From contig CM030363.1 of NCBI GenBank assembly GCA_017893485.1, forward strand, positions 112,401,073 through 112,465,072: a stretch of 64,000 nucleotides of DNA. The letters run 5' to 3'. Of the stretch, positions 11,331 to 21,104 are shown piece by piece. The translations under genes were made by a program, and so were the position numbers. The DNA is from Hemerocallis citrina (lineage: Eukaryota > Streptophyta > Magnoliopsida > Asparagales > Asphodelaceae). The stretch's first letter is position 1. The number at the start of each line of letters is the position of its first letter. Below the pieces are notes generated by a model, which was not told where the DNA came from, searched no databases, and saw only the letters and a program-made list of their open reading frames with translations.

Positions 11331-11948
11331 TCGATGCTCCACGGTCAGCACTTCCACAAGTGTCTGGAGAAGGAGATCGTATACGAGCGGAAGCAGGGGG
11401 AGAAGTTCCTTCGGGAGCTGAACAAGGCGACGGACGACTTGAAGGAGGCCCGGGACATGGTGACCGTTCACGAGGCCCAGATAGAGTCCTTAGACAGGAT
11501 CCATAAGCAGGACCGAGAGGATCTGCTGAAAAAGATTGCGGCCGAGGCGGCGGAGAAGGAAAAGGCGCAGAAGGCCGTGGCGGACTTGGAGGCGGTCTTG
11601 GGGGAGACATTGGTGACGGCGCAAGACGAGGCTTATGAGCAGGCCAAGTCTCACTTCAAATATATTTATCCTGAGTGCAACGTCGACCACCTTAGCTTCG
11701 GGTGGAAGCCGGACCTGCCTCCGACCCCTGGTGGTGATGGTGACGACGGGGGCCACCACGAAGAAGAGGTGCACCCCGACCCTCAAGACTAGATGTTTTT
11801 GTTTTTATTCTTTTTGTTGTAAATGCCTTCGGCGGACTGGCCACCGCAAATTTTGTATCGAAACTTTCGAAATGGAATGAAATATGAAATTTTTGGGCCG
11901 ATCCTAGAATGCTTGCATTTTGTGATACTTGTATTTTTATTTTGATAG

Positions 11949-12365
11949 AAGCTGGCTCGCCAACGAAAGTTGTCTCGGGACCGAGAGGCTGCCAAGAATT
12001 ACTTTTTGAACAAGTCGAGAGAGCTCGGTCTAGAGGTGGCTCGTTTGAGAAAAATTGTAGCCGACCGGGACTGGTGGGTCATTGAGAAGGACTGGGCGGT
12101 CTCGGATACCTCTAGTGGGCGATCGGCCTCCGAATCTTCTCTTCGTGAGGCCGTCGTAGGGAAAGAATTGGAGGTTCGCCAGCTGAAGCTCATACTGGGT
12201 GCCGGTCTTGTTGAAGAGACGAGTAACTCCACTCCGGGGCGGTTGCTGCCGCCCTCGCCGGTTGAGACACAGTCGGATGATGCGGAGAGCTCGGTGGCAG
12301 GGCACGTCCTCCTTGGTCGGAATAGCCGAGCGTCACAGGAGCCCCGAATTCGAGTTCCCGGCTGA
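11949..12365 (+). CDS. Second coiled-coil ORF downstream of the element C antisense gene
   Basis: An open frame of about 138 codons, LARQRKLSRDREAAKNYFLN to the C-terminus, rich in R, E, L and K, likely helical or coiled coil. A splice-acceptor-like TTTTGATAG lies just before it at 11942-11950, and an ATG occurs at 11970. Element A has a counterpart in the same place (37384-36551, minus), also preceded by an acceptor-like tract. It may be an alternative last exon of the antisense gene or a separate small gene; the sequence does not decide. Function unknown. Confidence 0.5.
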   Translation, partial: KLARQRKLSRDREAAKNYFLNKSRELGLEVARLRKIVADRDWWVIEKDWAVSDTSSGRSASESSLREAVVGKELEVRQLKLILGAGLVEETSNSTPGRLLPPSPVETQSDDAESSVAGHVLLGRNSRASQEPRIRVPG

Positions 12366-12734
12366 GTGAGTGAGTTGAGAGCCTTTGTATTTGCATTTTC
12401 GTTCATTGAGTTGTAAGCAATGAGTAATGAATAAGATCATTTGTTCTCCGGAGCTTGATTGCCTCGGATGCCGAGGGTATTTGGTGCGAAGTCTACGAAG
12501 AGTCGTAACAGACGCGATTGCGCCAATAATTGCGACGTTTCGCATTCCTAGGAACATTAATGGCGACGCTTCGCCTTCCGCCGTTTCATATTCCCAGACG
12601 TAATAAATGAGGCCTCAGGGGGCTATATAATCACCACTTCCCATCTGTTTTTGACCAGTGAGTCATTCGACTTGGATGCCTGCCTATGGCGGGCGTCCAA
12701 AAAATATAATTTTTTCGAGCATCCCGGATCGGAG

Positions 12735-13080
12735 GCACACCGATCACCCTCGAACTATTCGGGGTACCGGTCGTCAGGGCCATGGGACCCCGGGTTGTTC
12801 GTTGGTGAACGGTGGGCCGACCGATCGTTTGGGGTGTTCGGAGAAGTCTGAATCTCGGTGGCTCTTCTGCCGTCCTCGAACAATACGGGGTTTTGGACTC
12901 TTTGGGAGTGGTAAACCCCGAGCTGTTCGTGGGCGAGAGTAGGGTCAGCTGATCAGTTTGAGCAGAGAGAGAGCCGCCAGTCTTTGGCCCTCCTGCCATC
13001 CTCGAACAGTTTGGGGTTTGGGTTTTGCAAAAAGTCGCAAACACCGAGCTGTTCGCGGGTGAGAGGGTGGCCAGTAATCC
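12735..13080 (+). repeat. ~125-bp repeats between the antisense unit and the 225-bp array
   Basis: Three degenerate units, each with CTCGAAC(A/T)(A/G)T..GGGGT and a GAGCTGTTCG..GG-type word, spaced about 125 bp (near 12745, 12874 and 12998). Confidence 0.6.
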
Positions 13081-13144
13081 GACTCAAGGCTCGGGGTGTC
13101 TGCGGAAGGCGGATGCCCCAAAACTAAAAAAAATATTTTTCCAA

Positions 13145-14315
13145 CACTTGGTGAGGGAACAGGTGGTAGGCAGCGTCGAGCGTCTCTGCCGAGTGTCAAG
13201 GTCGTGGCGCCCTCGGAGAGGGTGCCCGCCTTGCTCGGGGTCGACGCCGAGCTCATGCACTTGTTCTCGTGGAGAGACGGTGTGGGAGTGGCTGGCGGAT
13301 GTCGCCTCGCGTATCGGTTGATGGCCTCCGAGGAGGCCAAACAGAGCGAGGGACGGATGCCGAGCCCCCACAACGGTGAGAAAGGCAACTGTAGGCGTAG
13401 CGTAGCGCCGCCGCCGAGTGTTCAGGTCGCGGTGCCCTCGAAGAGGGCGCCGGCCTTGCTCGGGGTCGACGCCGAGCTCCTGCACCTGTTCTCGAGGAGA
13501 GACGGTGCGGGAGTGGCTGGTAGATGTCGCCTCGCGTATCGGTTGATGGCCTACGAGGGAGGCCAAACCGAGCGAGGGACGGATGCCGAGCCCCCACAAC
13601 GGTGAGAAAGGCAACTGTAGGCGTAGCGTAGCGCCGCCGCCGAGCGTTCAGGTTGCGGTGCCCTCGAAGAGGGCGCCTGCCTTGCTCGGGGTCGACGCCG
13701 AGCTCCTGCACTTGTTTTCGTGGAGAGACGATGCGGGAGTGGCTGGCGGATGTCGCCTCGCGTATCGGTTGATGGCCTCCGAGGAGGCAAAACCGAGCGA
13801 GGGACGGATGCCGAGCCCCCACAACGGTGAGAAAGGCAACTGTAGGTGTAGCGTAGCACCGCCGCCGAGCGTTCAGGTCGCGGTGCCCTCGAAGAGGGCA
13901 CCTGCCTTGCTCGGGGTCGACGCCGAGCTCCTGCACTTGTTCTCGTGGAGAGACGGTGCGGGAGTGGCAGGCGGATGTCGCCTCGCGTATCGGTTGATGG
14001 CCTCTGAGGAGGCCAAACCGAGCGAGGGACGGATGCCGAGCCCCCACAACGGTGAGAAAGGCAATTGTAGGCATAGCGTAGCGCCGCCGCCGAGCGTTCA
14101 GGTCGCGGTGCCCTCGAAGAGGGCGCCGGCCTTGCTCGGGGTCGACGCCGAGCTCCTGCACTTGTTCTCGTGGAGAGACGGTGCGGGAGTGGCTGGCGGA
14201 TGTCGCCTCGCGTATCGGTTGATGGCCTCCGAGGAGGCCAAACCGAGCGAAGGACGGATGCCGAGCCCCCACAACGGTGAGAAAGACAACTGTAGGCGTA
14301 GCGTCGTACTCGGCC
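13145..14315 (+). repeat. 225-bp tandem array fused to the truncated second RNase H
   Basis: About 5.2 units with a period of 225-226 bp: GGTTGATGGCCT recurs with its ATG at 13321, 13546, 13772, 13997 and 14222. GC-rich and very similar between units. Because 225 is a multiple of three, frames stay open through the array on both strands, producing long artificial ORFs (for example minus 14566-13253 and the tail of minus 15731-13551). The array begins exactly where the pol reading ends, after the NNEAEY motif of the second RNase H. Confidence 0.92.
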
Positions 14316-15731
14316 TCGTTGTTGGAAGCCGGAGAAACTAAGGCGGAGGCAGTATTGTAGCAGGAAACCGTCCGGGCCTCGCAGGATGATGCCCGCTCCG
14401 CTGCCTGCCTCGCAGGAGGAACCATCGACGTAAACTTCCCACGTCTGGTCACTTTCCTTGCTTGTAGGGTGCTCGGAGATGGTGCATTCCGTAATGAACT
14501 CCGCGAGCGCCTGCCCCTTGATGGCTGTTCTGGGCTGATAGCCAATGTCATACTGGCTGAGCTCAATCGACCATTTTACGAGTCGACCCGAGCTTTCTGC
14601 TTTGTAGAGTACGGCCTTCAGGGGTTGGTCCGTCAGCACTTGGACAGAATGAGATTGAAAATATGGACGGAGCTTTCGCGAGGCCATGACCAGGGCGTAC
14701 GCTACTTTCTCCATCCGAGAGTACCTGGTCTCGGCATCGAGCAGGACCTTGCTGACGTAGTATACAGGCTTCTGTGATCCCTCTTCCTCCCGAATGAGAA
14801 CGGCACTGAGCACCTTCTCCGAGGCTGATAGGTAAAGCCAGAGTGGCTCCCCTGGTTCGGGCTTGCTGAGAAGGGGAGGGTTCGTGAGGTATTCCTTTAA
14901 CTGGGCGAAGGCCTCTTGCTGTTGGACTCCCCATTCAAACCCATCGGTGCCGCGCAGGGCTTTGAAGAAGGGAAGAGACTTCTCTCCGGACTTGGAGAGG
15001 AAACGGCCGATGGCCGCTAGTCTCCCCGTCAGCCGTTGGACTTCTTTGATGTTCCTGGGAGGGGCCATGTCTAGGATTGCTTGGATCTTTTCGGGGTTCG
15101 CTTCGATTCCCCTTTGGCTGATAATGAACCCAAGAAACTTTCCTGTGGAGACGCCGAAGGCGCATTTATTCGGATTAAGTCTCATGTTATGGGTCCAAAG
15201 TACCCCAAATGCCTCCTCCAGGTCGGCTACGTGATCCTCCCCTCGTCGGCTCTTGACGAGTGTGTCATCCACATATACTTCTATATTGCGCCCGATCTGT
15301 TCCTTGAAGACCCGGTTGACGAGCCTCTGGTACGTGGCTCCGGCGTTTTTCAGTCCGAAGGGCATGACCCGGTAGCAGTAGAGCCCCTGGTCTGTGACGA
15401 AGGATGTCTTGGCGATGTCGGGAGGGAACATGCGGATCTGGTTGTAGCCTGAAAACGCATCCATGAAGGACAGGAGCTCGTGACCCGATGTTGCATCGAC
15501 GAGAGCATCGATCCTGGGAAGGGGGAATGGGTCCTTCGGGCACGCTTTGTTGAGATCCGTGACATCTATGCAGATCCTCCAGCTCCCGCTCGCCTTCTTG
15601 ACCATGACGACGTTTGCCAGCCACTCGGGGTAGCTGACTTCTTGGATGAAGCGCGCGGCCAGGAGCTTGTCGACTTCTGCATTAACTGCCTGTTGTCGCT
15701 CTGGTGCGAACTTACGTCGCTTTTGGACCAC
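14300..15731 (-). pseudogene. Element C reverse transcriptase - RNase H - truncated second RNase H
   Basis: In the sense direction (minus): RT from about 15731, with SWRICIDVTDLNKACPKDPFPLP, the YVDD catalytic box intact (near 15270-15250), and [22 protein letters not shown]. Next comes the RT-linked RNase H region (LYLSASEKVLSAVLIREE, VLTDQPLKAVL), then the second, archaeal-type RNase H (WEVYVDGSSCEAGSGAGIIL) that marks the Tat lineage. After one small frame change this domain stops at ASNNEAEY and runs directly into the 225-bp array. The rest of that domain and all of integrase (about 1.6 kb in element A) are missing. A frame break near 15720 separates this part from the protease frame. Confidence 0.9.
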
Positions 15732-16573
15732 TGGTTTCGAACCGGGATCACGCTGAGTTTATGCATGATGAGCTCCTCGGAAATACCGGGCATGTCAGAT
15801 GGCTTCCAAGCGAACAGATCGACATTGCGCCGGATGCAGGTGATGAGATCGGACTTAAGGCGGGGTGCAAGGGAGCAACTTACTCGAAATTGTTTCGATG
15901 AATCCTCCATCTCGAAGGAGACATCCTCCAGCTCGTCGGCCGACTCCGGCTCTGGCTGGGTCCTTTGGGGCTGCATCTCCACGGCGTCGAGGGGAAACAC
16001 TCCACTTCCTATTGCTGTCATATAACAGGAGCGAGCGGCTTCCTGGTTCCCTCGGACCACTCCTACCCCGGTACTGGTAGGGAACTTCATCTTCTGGTGG
16101 TAGGCCGAGGGGACAGCCTGGAGAGAGCAGAGGCCCGGTCGACCGAGTATGGCGTTGTAGGCTGCCTTGACGTTGACAACCATGAAGTCCATGGACTCGG
16201 TTCTCCGGTTCGGGGCCGTGCCAGCCGTGACATCCAGCGTGACGATCCCCTCGATTGTCACCGGAACTCCAGAAAATCCGTGCAGGGTGTATCCTGCAGG
16301 CTTGAGCTTGCTACGGGGGAGCTTTAGGTTCTCGAAAGCATCGAGGAACAGAATGTTGACCGAGCTCCCGTTGTCCACAAGGATCCGCCGAGCATCAAAA
16401 TTTGCCATGCTGAGATTGATTACGAGGGCGTCGCAATGTGGGAGCCGAACCCCCTCCAGGTCGTCACCCGAGAAGGAGACGGGGAGTGGTTGAATTTGAG
16501 GGGGGAGAGGTCCTTGGACGGCGTTAACGTCCCGGATGAACGCCTTGCGGGAGGTGTTGGATTCCCCTCCCAT
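15720..16573 (-). pseudogene. Element C aspartic protease and linker
   Basis: The minus-strand frame contains VDNGSSVNILF, the protease active-site motif with the Tat-type D-N-G, then KPAGYTLHGFSGVPVTIEG, LGRPGLCSLQAVPSAYHQKMKFPT and a conserved RR(N/D)xDLFAW linker ahead of RT. It is open over about 280 codons. It is cut off from gag by a TAA near 16646 and from RT by a frame break near 15720. Polyprotein processing is the expected role. Confidence 0.85.
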
Positions 16574-16645
16574 GGGCCCCCCGTGGACGCAGTGTAATAT
16601 GGCTTGGCCATCAGGCTCTTCAAGCTCATGGTCCTGCTCGAGGAG

Positions 16646-18152
16646 TTACAGGGGAGCCCGAGGAGGAGGTGAGGTTCTCCTGTTCCTCGTGTCCTTCTGC
16701 CCCTGAACATCGTCCCGCTTGTACTCCCGAAGGTACCCTCGCTGAATGAGGGCCTCGATCTCGTCTTTCAGGGCACGGCAGTGATCCGTGTCATGCCCGT
16801 TGTCTCGGTGGAAGCGGCAGTAGAACCGCTGATCCCTTTTCTTGCTAGTGTTGTTGGATGGTCGAGGGGGATATTGAACAAGGTCCCTGTCCTCGATTGC
16901 CAGGAGTATGGAGGACACATTCTGAGTGAGTGGGGTATACCTCTCGAAGCGAGGGACTGGCGGTACTTTCTTCATGGTGCCCACGTCCCTCGGAGCCTTT
17001 TTAGAAGGCTCGACTTCCTCGGCCTTCCGCTTCCCTTTTCCGGGTGCTTCCCTGGACTCATCTGGGTTTAGGGCTTCCTCTGCCCTGATGTATTTCTCGA
17101 CCCGGTTGAGGAGGTCGGGAAAATCGATCGGAGGCTTCTTCGCCAGAGAGGCTTTCAGCTGTCCATGACGGACGTTGTGCCGAAATGCCGCGGAGGCGAC
17201 GCCTGGATCGAGAGAGGAGACCGACCTCGCCTCTGCCGTGAATCTCCGGACAAACGCCCTGAGTGATTCCCCCCTCCTGCCTGAGCCCAAGTAAGGAGGC
17301 GCTCGTTCTTTTGGCCTTCCGGCTGGTTACAAAATGGGCGAGGAAATTGCCCTCCAGTTGATCAAAGGAGTAAATGGAGCCGGGGGTGAGTTTCGAGAAC
17401 CACTCACGAGCCAGACCCCGAAGGGTGGCAGGAAATGCTCGGCACAGCAGAGGATCTGAGGCACTGTGAATCATCATGAGGGTTTTGAAACCCTCCATGT
17501 GATCAGCAGGATCCCCCTCGCCGTTATAGGTCTCGAATTGTGGGGGTCGGAAGTTCCGCGGTATTTCCGCTTGGATAATGAGGGCGGAAAAGGGGGGTTC
17601 AGACAGGTCTGTACCCCTGTCCGGCTCCGATGCCTCTGTCGCCCATATGATCGATTCGGTCCTCCATTTCTTGGAGACGCCTAAGGAGTACGCCATCGGC
17701 CTCTGGCTGGATTGTTGAGGAGCGGGATACGCTGGCCTCGATGTCCGACCTGGTTTGGGGATGGCGTGCTTCCTCCCTCGGGGCCTGTTGAAGAGCCCCA
17801 AGAATTTCCCTTCGGAAATCCTGGAACTCTTGTTGAGTGACAGGAGCTCCCTCGACTCTGGCCGGTTGGACCGGAGGTTGCCTTCCGACTCGACTGAGTG
17901 CTGGCCTCCGTTCGTCCGGCAGTGGTCTAGGATGGTTCGGGGCCGAGTTGGAAGCGGCCCTCTCCCCACTGCGACTAGCCTGTCGGCTGGTGATTACCCT
18001 TCGTAGGTCGGGCTGGACGGTACGGGTGGTGCTCCGATGGGATCCCTGATGGGAAGCCCTGTGCTTCGATGTGCGCGGCCCGGCATTGGTATTTGGTGGG
18101 GGTGTGTCCCGTCGGTTGACGGAGGGCGCAGCCCCTTGCCTTTGGAGGCCAT
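16646..18152 (-). pseudogene. Element C gag
   Basis: The likely start is the minus-strand ATG at 18152 (MASKGKGLRPPSTDG), after the priming site. The capsid-like core is PPQFETYNGEGDPADHMEGFKTLMMIHSASDPLLCRAFPATLRGLAREWF at about 17560-17400. A frame break near 17290 is followed by RAFVRRFTAEARSVSSLDP and a zinc-knuckle-like CRFHRDNGHDTDHC at about 16810-16770. A stop at about 16646 interrupts gag before the protease. The upstream part is proline/arginine-rich and also frame-shifted. This is the structural protein of the particle by family. Confidence 0.85.
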
Positions 18153-18212
18153 GGGAGTTCGGCGATCGAGGTACCTCGGCGGTAGGACTCGGGTCGGCTT
18201 CCGAAGTAGCTT

Positions 18213-18229
18213 TCTCACAGACGGCGCCA
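18213..18229 (-). promoter_or_regulatory. Primer-binding site of element C
   Basis: TGGCGCCGTCTGTGAG on the minus strand, two to three bases inside the 5' LTR. Element A has the same TGGCGCCGTCTGT core at 29467. The TGG pairs with a tRNA CCA tail. The first nine bases would fit a plant tRNA-Asp 3' end, but the rest is not a full match. Confidence 0.8.
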
Positions 18230-18232
18230 ACC

Positions 18233-18815
18233 TGATACGGTTTGTTTATGGGAGACATGTGGATGCACCAGGTGTGAGTTCTTACTCGATTTGTATTGAA
18301 GGAGAAAGCTGCTGGTCAGACGACCCTTGGCTGGCAGAGCGGTACCTGCGACGGACTTTGAGTGAGGTGGATGTCTGGGCTCGGATCAGAGAGCTCGGAT
18401 CCGAGGTCTTGTGTACCTGCAGACAGTCTAGAAACACCGGGGTTGGTTCCGGTGGTAGACCCTCCGACGATCTAGTCAGTCACTAGGATAGAGCAACAGT
18501 AACTAGGGTTTTAGTGGGAAAAGTTTGATTACCTCTGAAGAAAAGAGAGGGCCTGGTATTTATAGGAGATTCCAATCGGGTCCAGACCCGTTTGGGGCTG
18601 GACCGGACCCGGTTACCGGATTGGCTGAAGCGGTGGAAAGTCGGGCGGTATCGGGCTGACGTGGCAGGCGCCGGAGTGGTTTCCGGGCTGACGTGGCAGA
18701 GCTCCGGGCGGGTTTCCGGTGCTGACGTGGCTGATCTGAAAGATCAGAAAGGACGCGTATCCTGAGGGGATCCAGTGGCTCAGGGTGAGCCACGTTTTAT
18801 TCCTGACCCATATCA
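18233..18815 (-). repeat. 5' LTR of element C
   Basis: TGATACGG to CATATCA on the plus strand. The TATA box TATAAATA (minus) is at 18557-18564. Three TGACGTGG words at 18657, 18689 and 18723 lie upstream of it in the sense direction. All of these are also present in the 3' LTR. Confidence 0.95.
18657..18730 (-). promoter_or_regulatory. Triple TGACGTGG cluster, right (5') LTR
   Basis: Same arrangement as in the other LTR: three words spaced 32-34 bp, 93-166 bp upstream of the minus-strand TATA box. This LTR would drive transcription of element C. Confidence 0.55.
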
Positions 18816-19690
18816 CTCGCGAATTTCTTTAACAAACTCACTTGGCTCGTGCCTCGCCCCTCAGCACGGTACTCCGAGTCACTCGCGAATTTCTCTCACA
18901 AACAAATTCCTTTGACTCAGGCCTCGCCTCTCGGCATGGTACTCTGGGTCACTCGCGAATTTCTTTTACAAATTTGCTTGGCTCGTGCCTCTCCCCTTAG
19001 CATGGTATTTCGGATCACTCGTGGATTTCTTTCACAAACTTGCTTGGCTCTTGCCTCACCTTTCAGCATGGTAATGCGGGTCATTCGAGAATTTCTCTAA
19101 AAAATTCGCTTGGCTTGTGCCTAGCCCTTCGGCATGGTAATCCGGGTCACTTGATATTTTCTTTCTCAAGTTCGCTCAGCTCATGCCTCACCCCTCCACC
19201 CTTGGTAGCCGAACCTCCTAGCCCCTCGACAGAGGGCCCCATACCACTGAGATGAACTAACCCCCTTGTCAACGACTACTGGTTTTTCCCAACGAGATAA
19301 CTACTCTTTGAAGGCTATTGAAACTAACCTCCAAGAGTGAGGGGCTCATGATAGGGGTAAAAACAGCGGCTAATCAGGGCCTCACGGTTTATGCACAAGT
19401 CTTGGAGTTCCTAAGGGTAAGGTAGTCATTTCACGGCAGCTACAAGCCCACGTTCGAACATGGGCCGATCGCAGGCCCATCACCCAATCTCAGCCCACGA
19501 GTTCGGACCACCACCAGCCAAATCAGGGGAGACTGACCAACCGATTAAGGATGATAATCAAATCCCTGAGTTTAGGGAGATACTATCTGGATCTAATCGA
19601 GAGTTGAGATCTAAGTTTTCCACAAAAATACAAGAACTCATCATATGTTGCTCACACACCGATAAAAACATCAAGAGCCAGATTAGATGA
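18816..19690 (+). mobile_element. Element B, right part: end of array, polypurine tract, partial 3' LTR
   Basis: The ~70-bp array continues to about 19200. A purine-rich GAGTGAGGGGCTCA precedes TGATAGGGGTAAAA at 19349, the LTR start. LTR text such as AAGGGTAAGGTAGTCATTTC aligns with TAGGGGTAAAATGGTAATTTC in element A and its counterpart in E. The LTR loses similarity near 19600-19690 before any TATA box, so it is truncated. Confidence 0.7.
19349..19690 (+). repeat. Partial 3' LTR of element B
   Basis: Begins TGATAGGGGTAAAAAC after the purine tract at 19333-19348. The right end is approximate, as no CA end or target duplication could be found. Confidence 0.55.
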
Positions 19691-20945
19691 CATCCCCAAG
19701 TTTCACATCCATATGCCAGCAAGGGTCTACATGTGTGTTTTTGAGATTTAATGGAGTACCATAACTCAGAAATTGTTGAACATTTTTGTCATCTTTGTTT
19801 TCAGTTGGACAGTATAGTATCACATTCTGGAGTACCAACAGAATCAAAACTAAATTTCGGTTGTATTTTTTGTAAAAATACTTGAGAGAAATTGCTTCAA
19901 CCAAGAGATTTAAGAGCTGAAGATAAACAAACAGCCACTCAAAATGTCATGAATTTCCATTTAAGATCTTATGTATTCTTGTATTAGTTGATTTTTGGAA
20001 GATTCAGTCAACAGATGCACTAAAGGAGCTACTCTGTGCTAGCATATTAGATCTGTCAACTATATTTTTAAAAACACAATTAGTTCAGTTTTCTTTTTTT
20101 TTCTTCAAATTTAGCCAATGTTTATTGCCTCAAAGTTATTAAGCATTACCATCAAGAGAAAATCTAGAGAATGCAAATCAAGAAAAAATCTAGAGAATGT
20201 ACATCCATTGTCTTTTTTGTGCTATTTTTTTACCGTCATTTTAAGTGGGACTGACTTGCTGATCTCTCTAGGCCTACCTATATCAACACTGCAATGCTGA
20301 AAAGGACTTGATCTATAATTATATGCTCTCATTTATCCATTTCATTCTGGATTTCTCTCTCTTTGTACTCCCAACTGATACCGTGCTTAATATAACTTTT
20401 TTTTACCATTATCAGCATTCTTTTAGTTAAAAGAAATTCTCGTACTAATATGATTTTGTAATGTGTTATCTCACTCTCCTGCTTCAACACTGGATGCCAC
20501 CTGAAACAGGTACAAGGTCTGTGGCAGTGCAAGAACCAGAACATGGCCGACTTGTGTAAGGAAGTCAAAAGACTCAAACAGATGTTTTTGTCATTCAAAA
20601 TCAGCCATGTATTGAGGGCGAAGTAAACATTGTTTTATTCTAAAAATTGTGTATCTTACAAATTATATATTTGTTGCTTAAGAACCTGAATACCTGATAC
20701 TTTATGTTAAATATGAAACGCAAGTTATGCAGTTCATTCTGTTCGTTAATGGTTTCACAGAGAATTGTTAAAAACCAACCACTTAAATCGTAAAGATTCT
20801 TTTATAAAAGACGATAACGGATTGCAGTGTTGATGAAGATATTTATATGCTGCAATTTTCTGTACAAGGCTTTTATAATGCCATCTAATTTTTCTTTTTG
20901 CTCTATGTTGGAGTTCAATTCTGGAGCTGACGCCCAACCAAACTT
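19691..20945. other. AT-rich stretch without recognisable features
   Basis: Only short scattered ORFs on both strands, none with family signatures. I see no gene, array or element end here. Confidence 0.5.
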
Positions 20946-20948
20946 GGC

Positions 20949-21099
20949 TGTTAATCTACGTGGTTAGTTATAAAATCGTTATTCTCAGTTGTTTTTGTTT
21001 TTGTAATTATTTGGTATTTCTTATTAATTACCTTAACTGGATACAAGGCCTAGTATATACACAAGATACATAAGTATGGGCTCTACCCAGAATATAACA
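20949..21099 (-). repeat. Possible short copia LTR (151 bp)
   Basis: Plus strand TGTTAATCTACG to AATATAACA, bounded by TG and CA, just downstream of the copia RNase H and a GGAGGAGTATTA-type purine stretch (minus). Short LTRs suit some copia lineages (Ale/Retrofit type). No partner LTR was found, so the left end is a guess. Confidence 0.45.
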
Positions 21100-21104
21100 A
21101 CTAA

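Larger units (their letters stand above)
9424..11792 (+). pseudogene. Antisense gene of element C (Transposase_28-like, two introns)
   Basis: Plus-strand gene, antisense to gag-pol. It starts at ATG 9424 (MSRTQSGSEASSSG). An acidic low-complexity region (D/E/G-rich, about 9600-9780) is followed by the Transposase_28-like core at about 10080-10500 (YYIPREYELLQPSPG, LRFPMHPFVKMVLNW, YGPNSWKHLICFILKC, then DSIKNWRDKYFVVK). Exon 1 ends at 10688, exon 2 is 10765-11262, and exon 3 is 11331-11792, encoding a coiled coil and an acidic C-terminus ending HPDPQD. Splicing at the two GT-AG introns (phase 1 and phase 0) joins frames correctly. Lesions are an in-frame TAA at about 9523, a frame break near 10375, a TGA near 10528 and a frame break near 10950. 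The function of the family is unknown. A nucleic-acid-related or regulatory role in the element is speculation. Confidence 0.75.
5379..18815 (-). mobile_element. Element C: Tat-lineage Ty3/gypsy retrotransposon, complete ends, integrase missing
   Basis: A 13.4-kb element on the minus strand. The two LTRs (5379-5960 and 18233-18815) begin TG and end CA, and the element is flanked by a perfect 5-bp duplication CTCGC (5374-5378 and 18816-18820). A priming site (18213-18229) and a polypurine tract (5961-5978) are in the right places. Internal order in the sense direction: gag, aspartic protease, RT, RNase H, start of a second RNase H, a 225-bp tandem array, a ~125-bp array, an antisense gene (plus strand), long arrays, 3' LTR. 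Integrase and the rest of the second RNase H are absent, so C cannot supply its own integration and is probably non-autonomous. By eye the LTRs differ at about 20 of 582 positions, so the insertion is fairly young. It is nested in the tandem array of B. Confidence 0.93.

Noticed and set aside
13253..14566. Long ORFs (437, 252 and the tail of a 726-codon frame) as a novel repeat protein
   Set aside because: They arise from a 225-bp tandem unit that keeps all frames open on both strands; no start, promoter or domain supports a gene.
20329..20598. 89-codon minus-strand ORF as a gene
   Set aside because: No family similarity recognised, no conserved neighbours, and in noncoding AT-rich DNA next to a decayed copia element.
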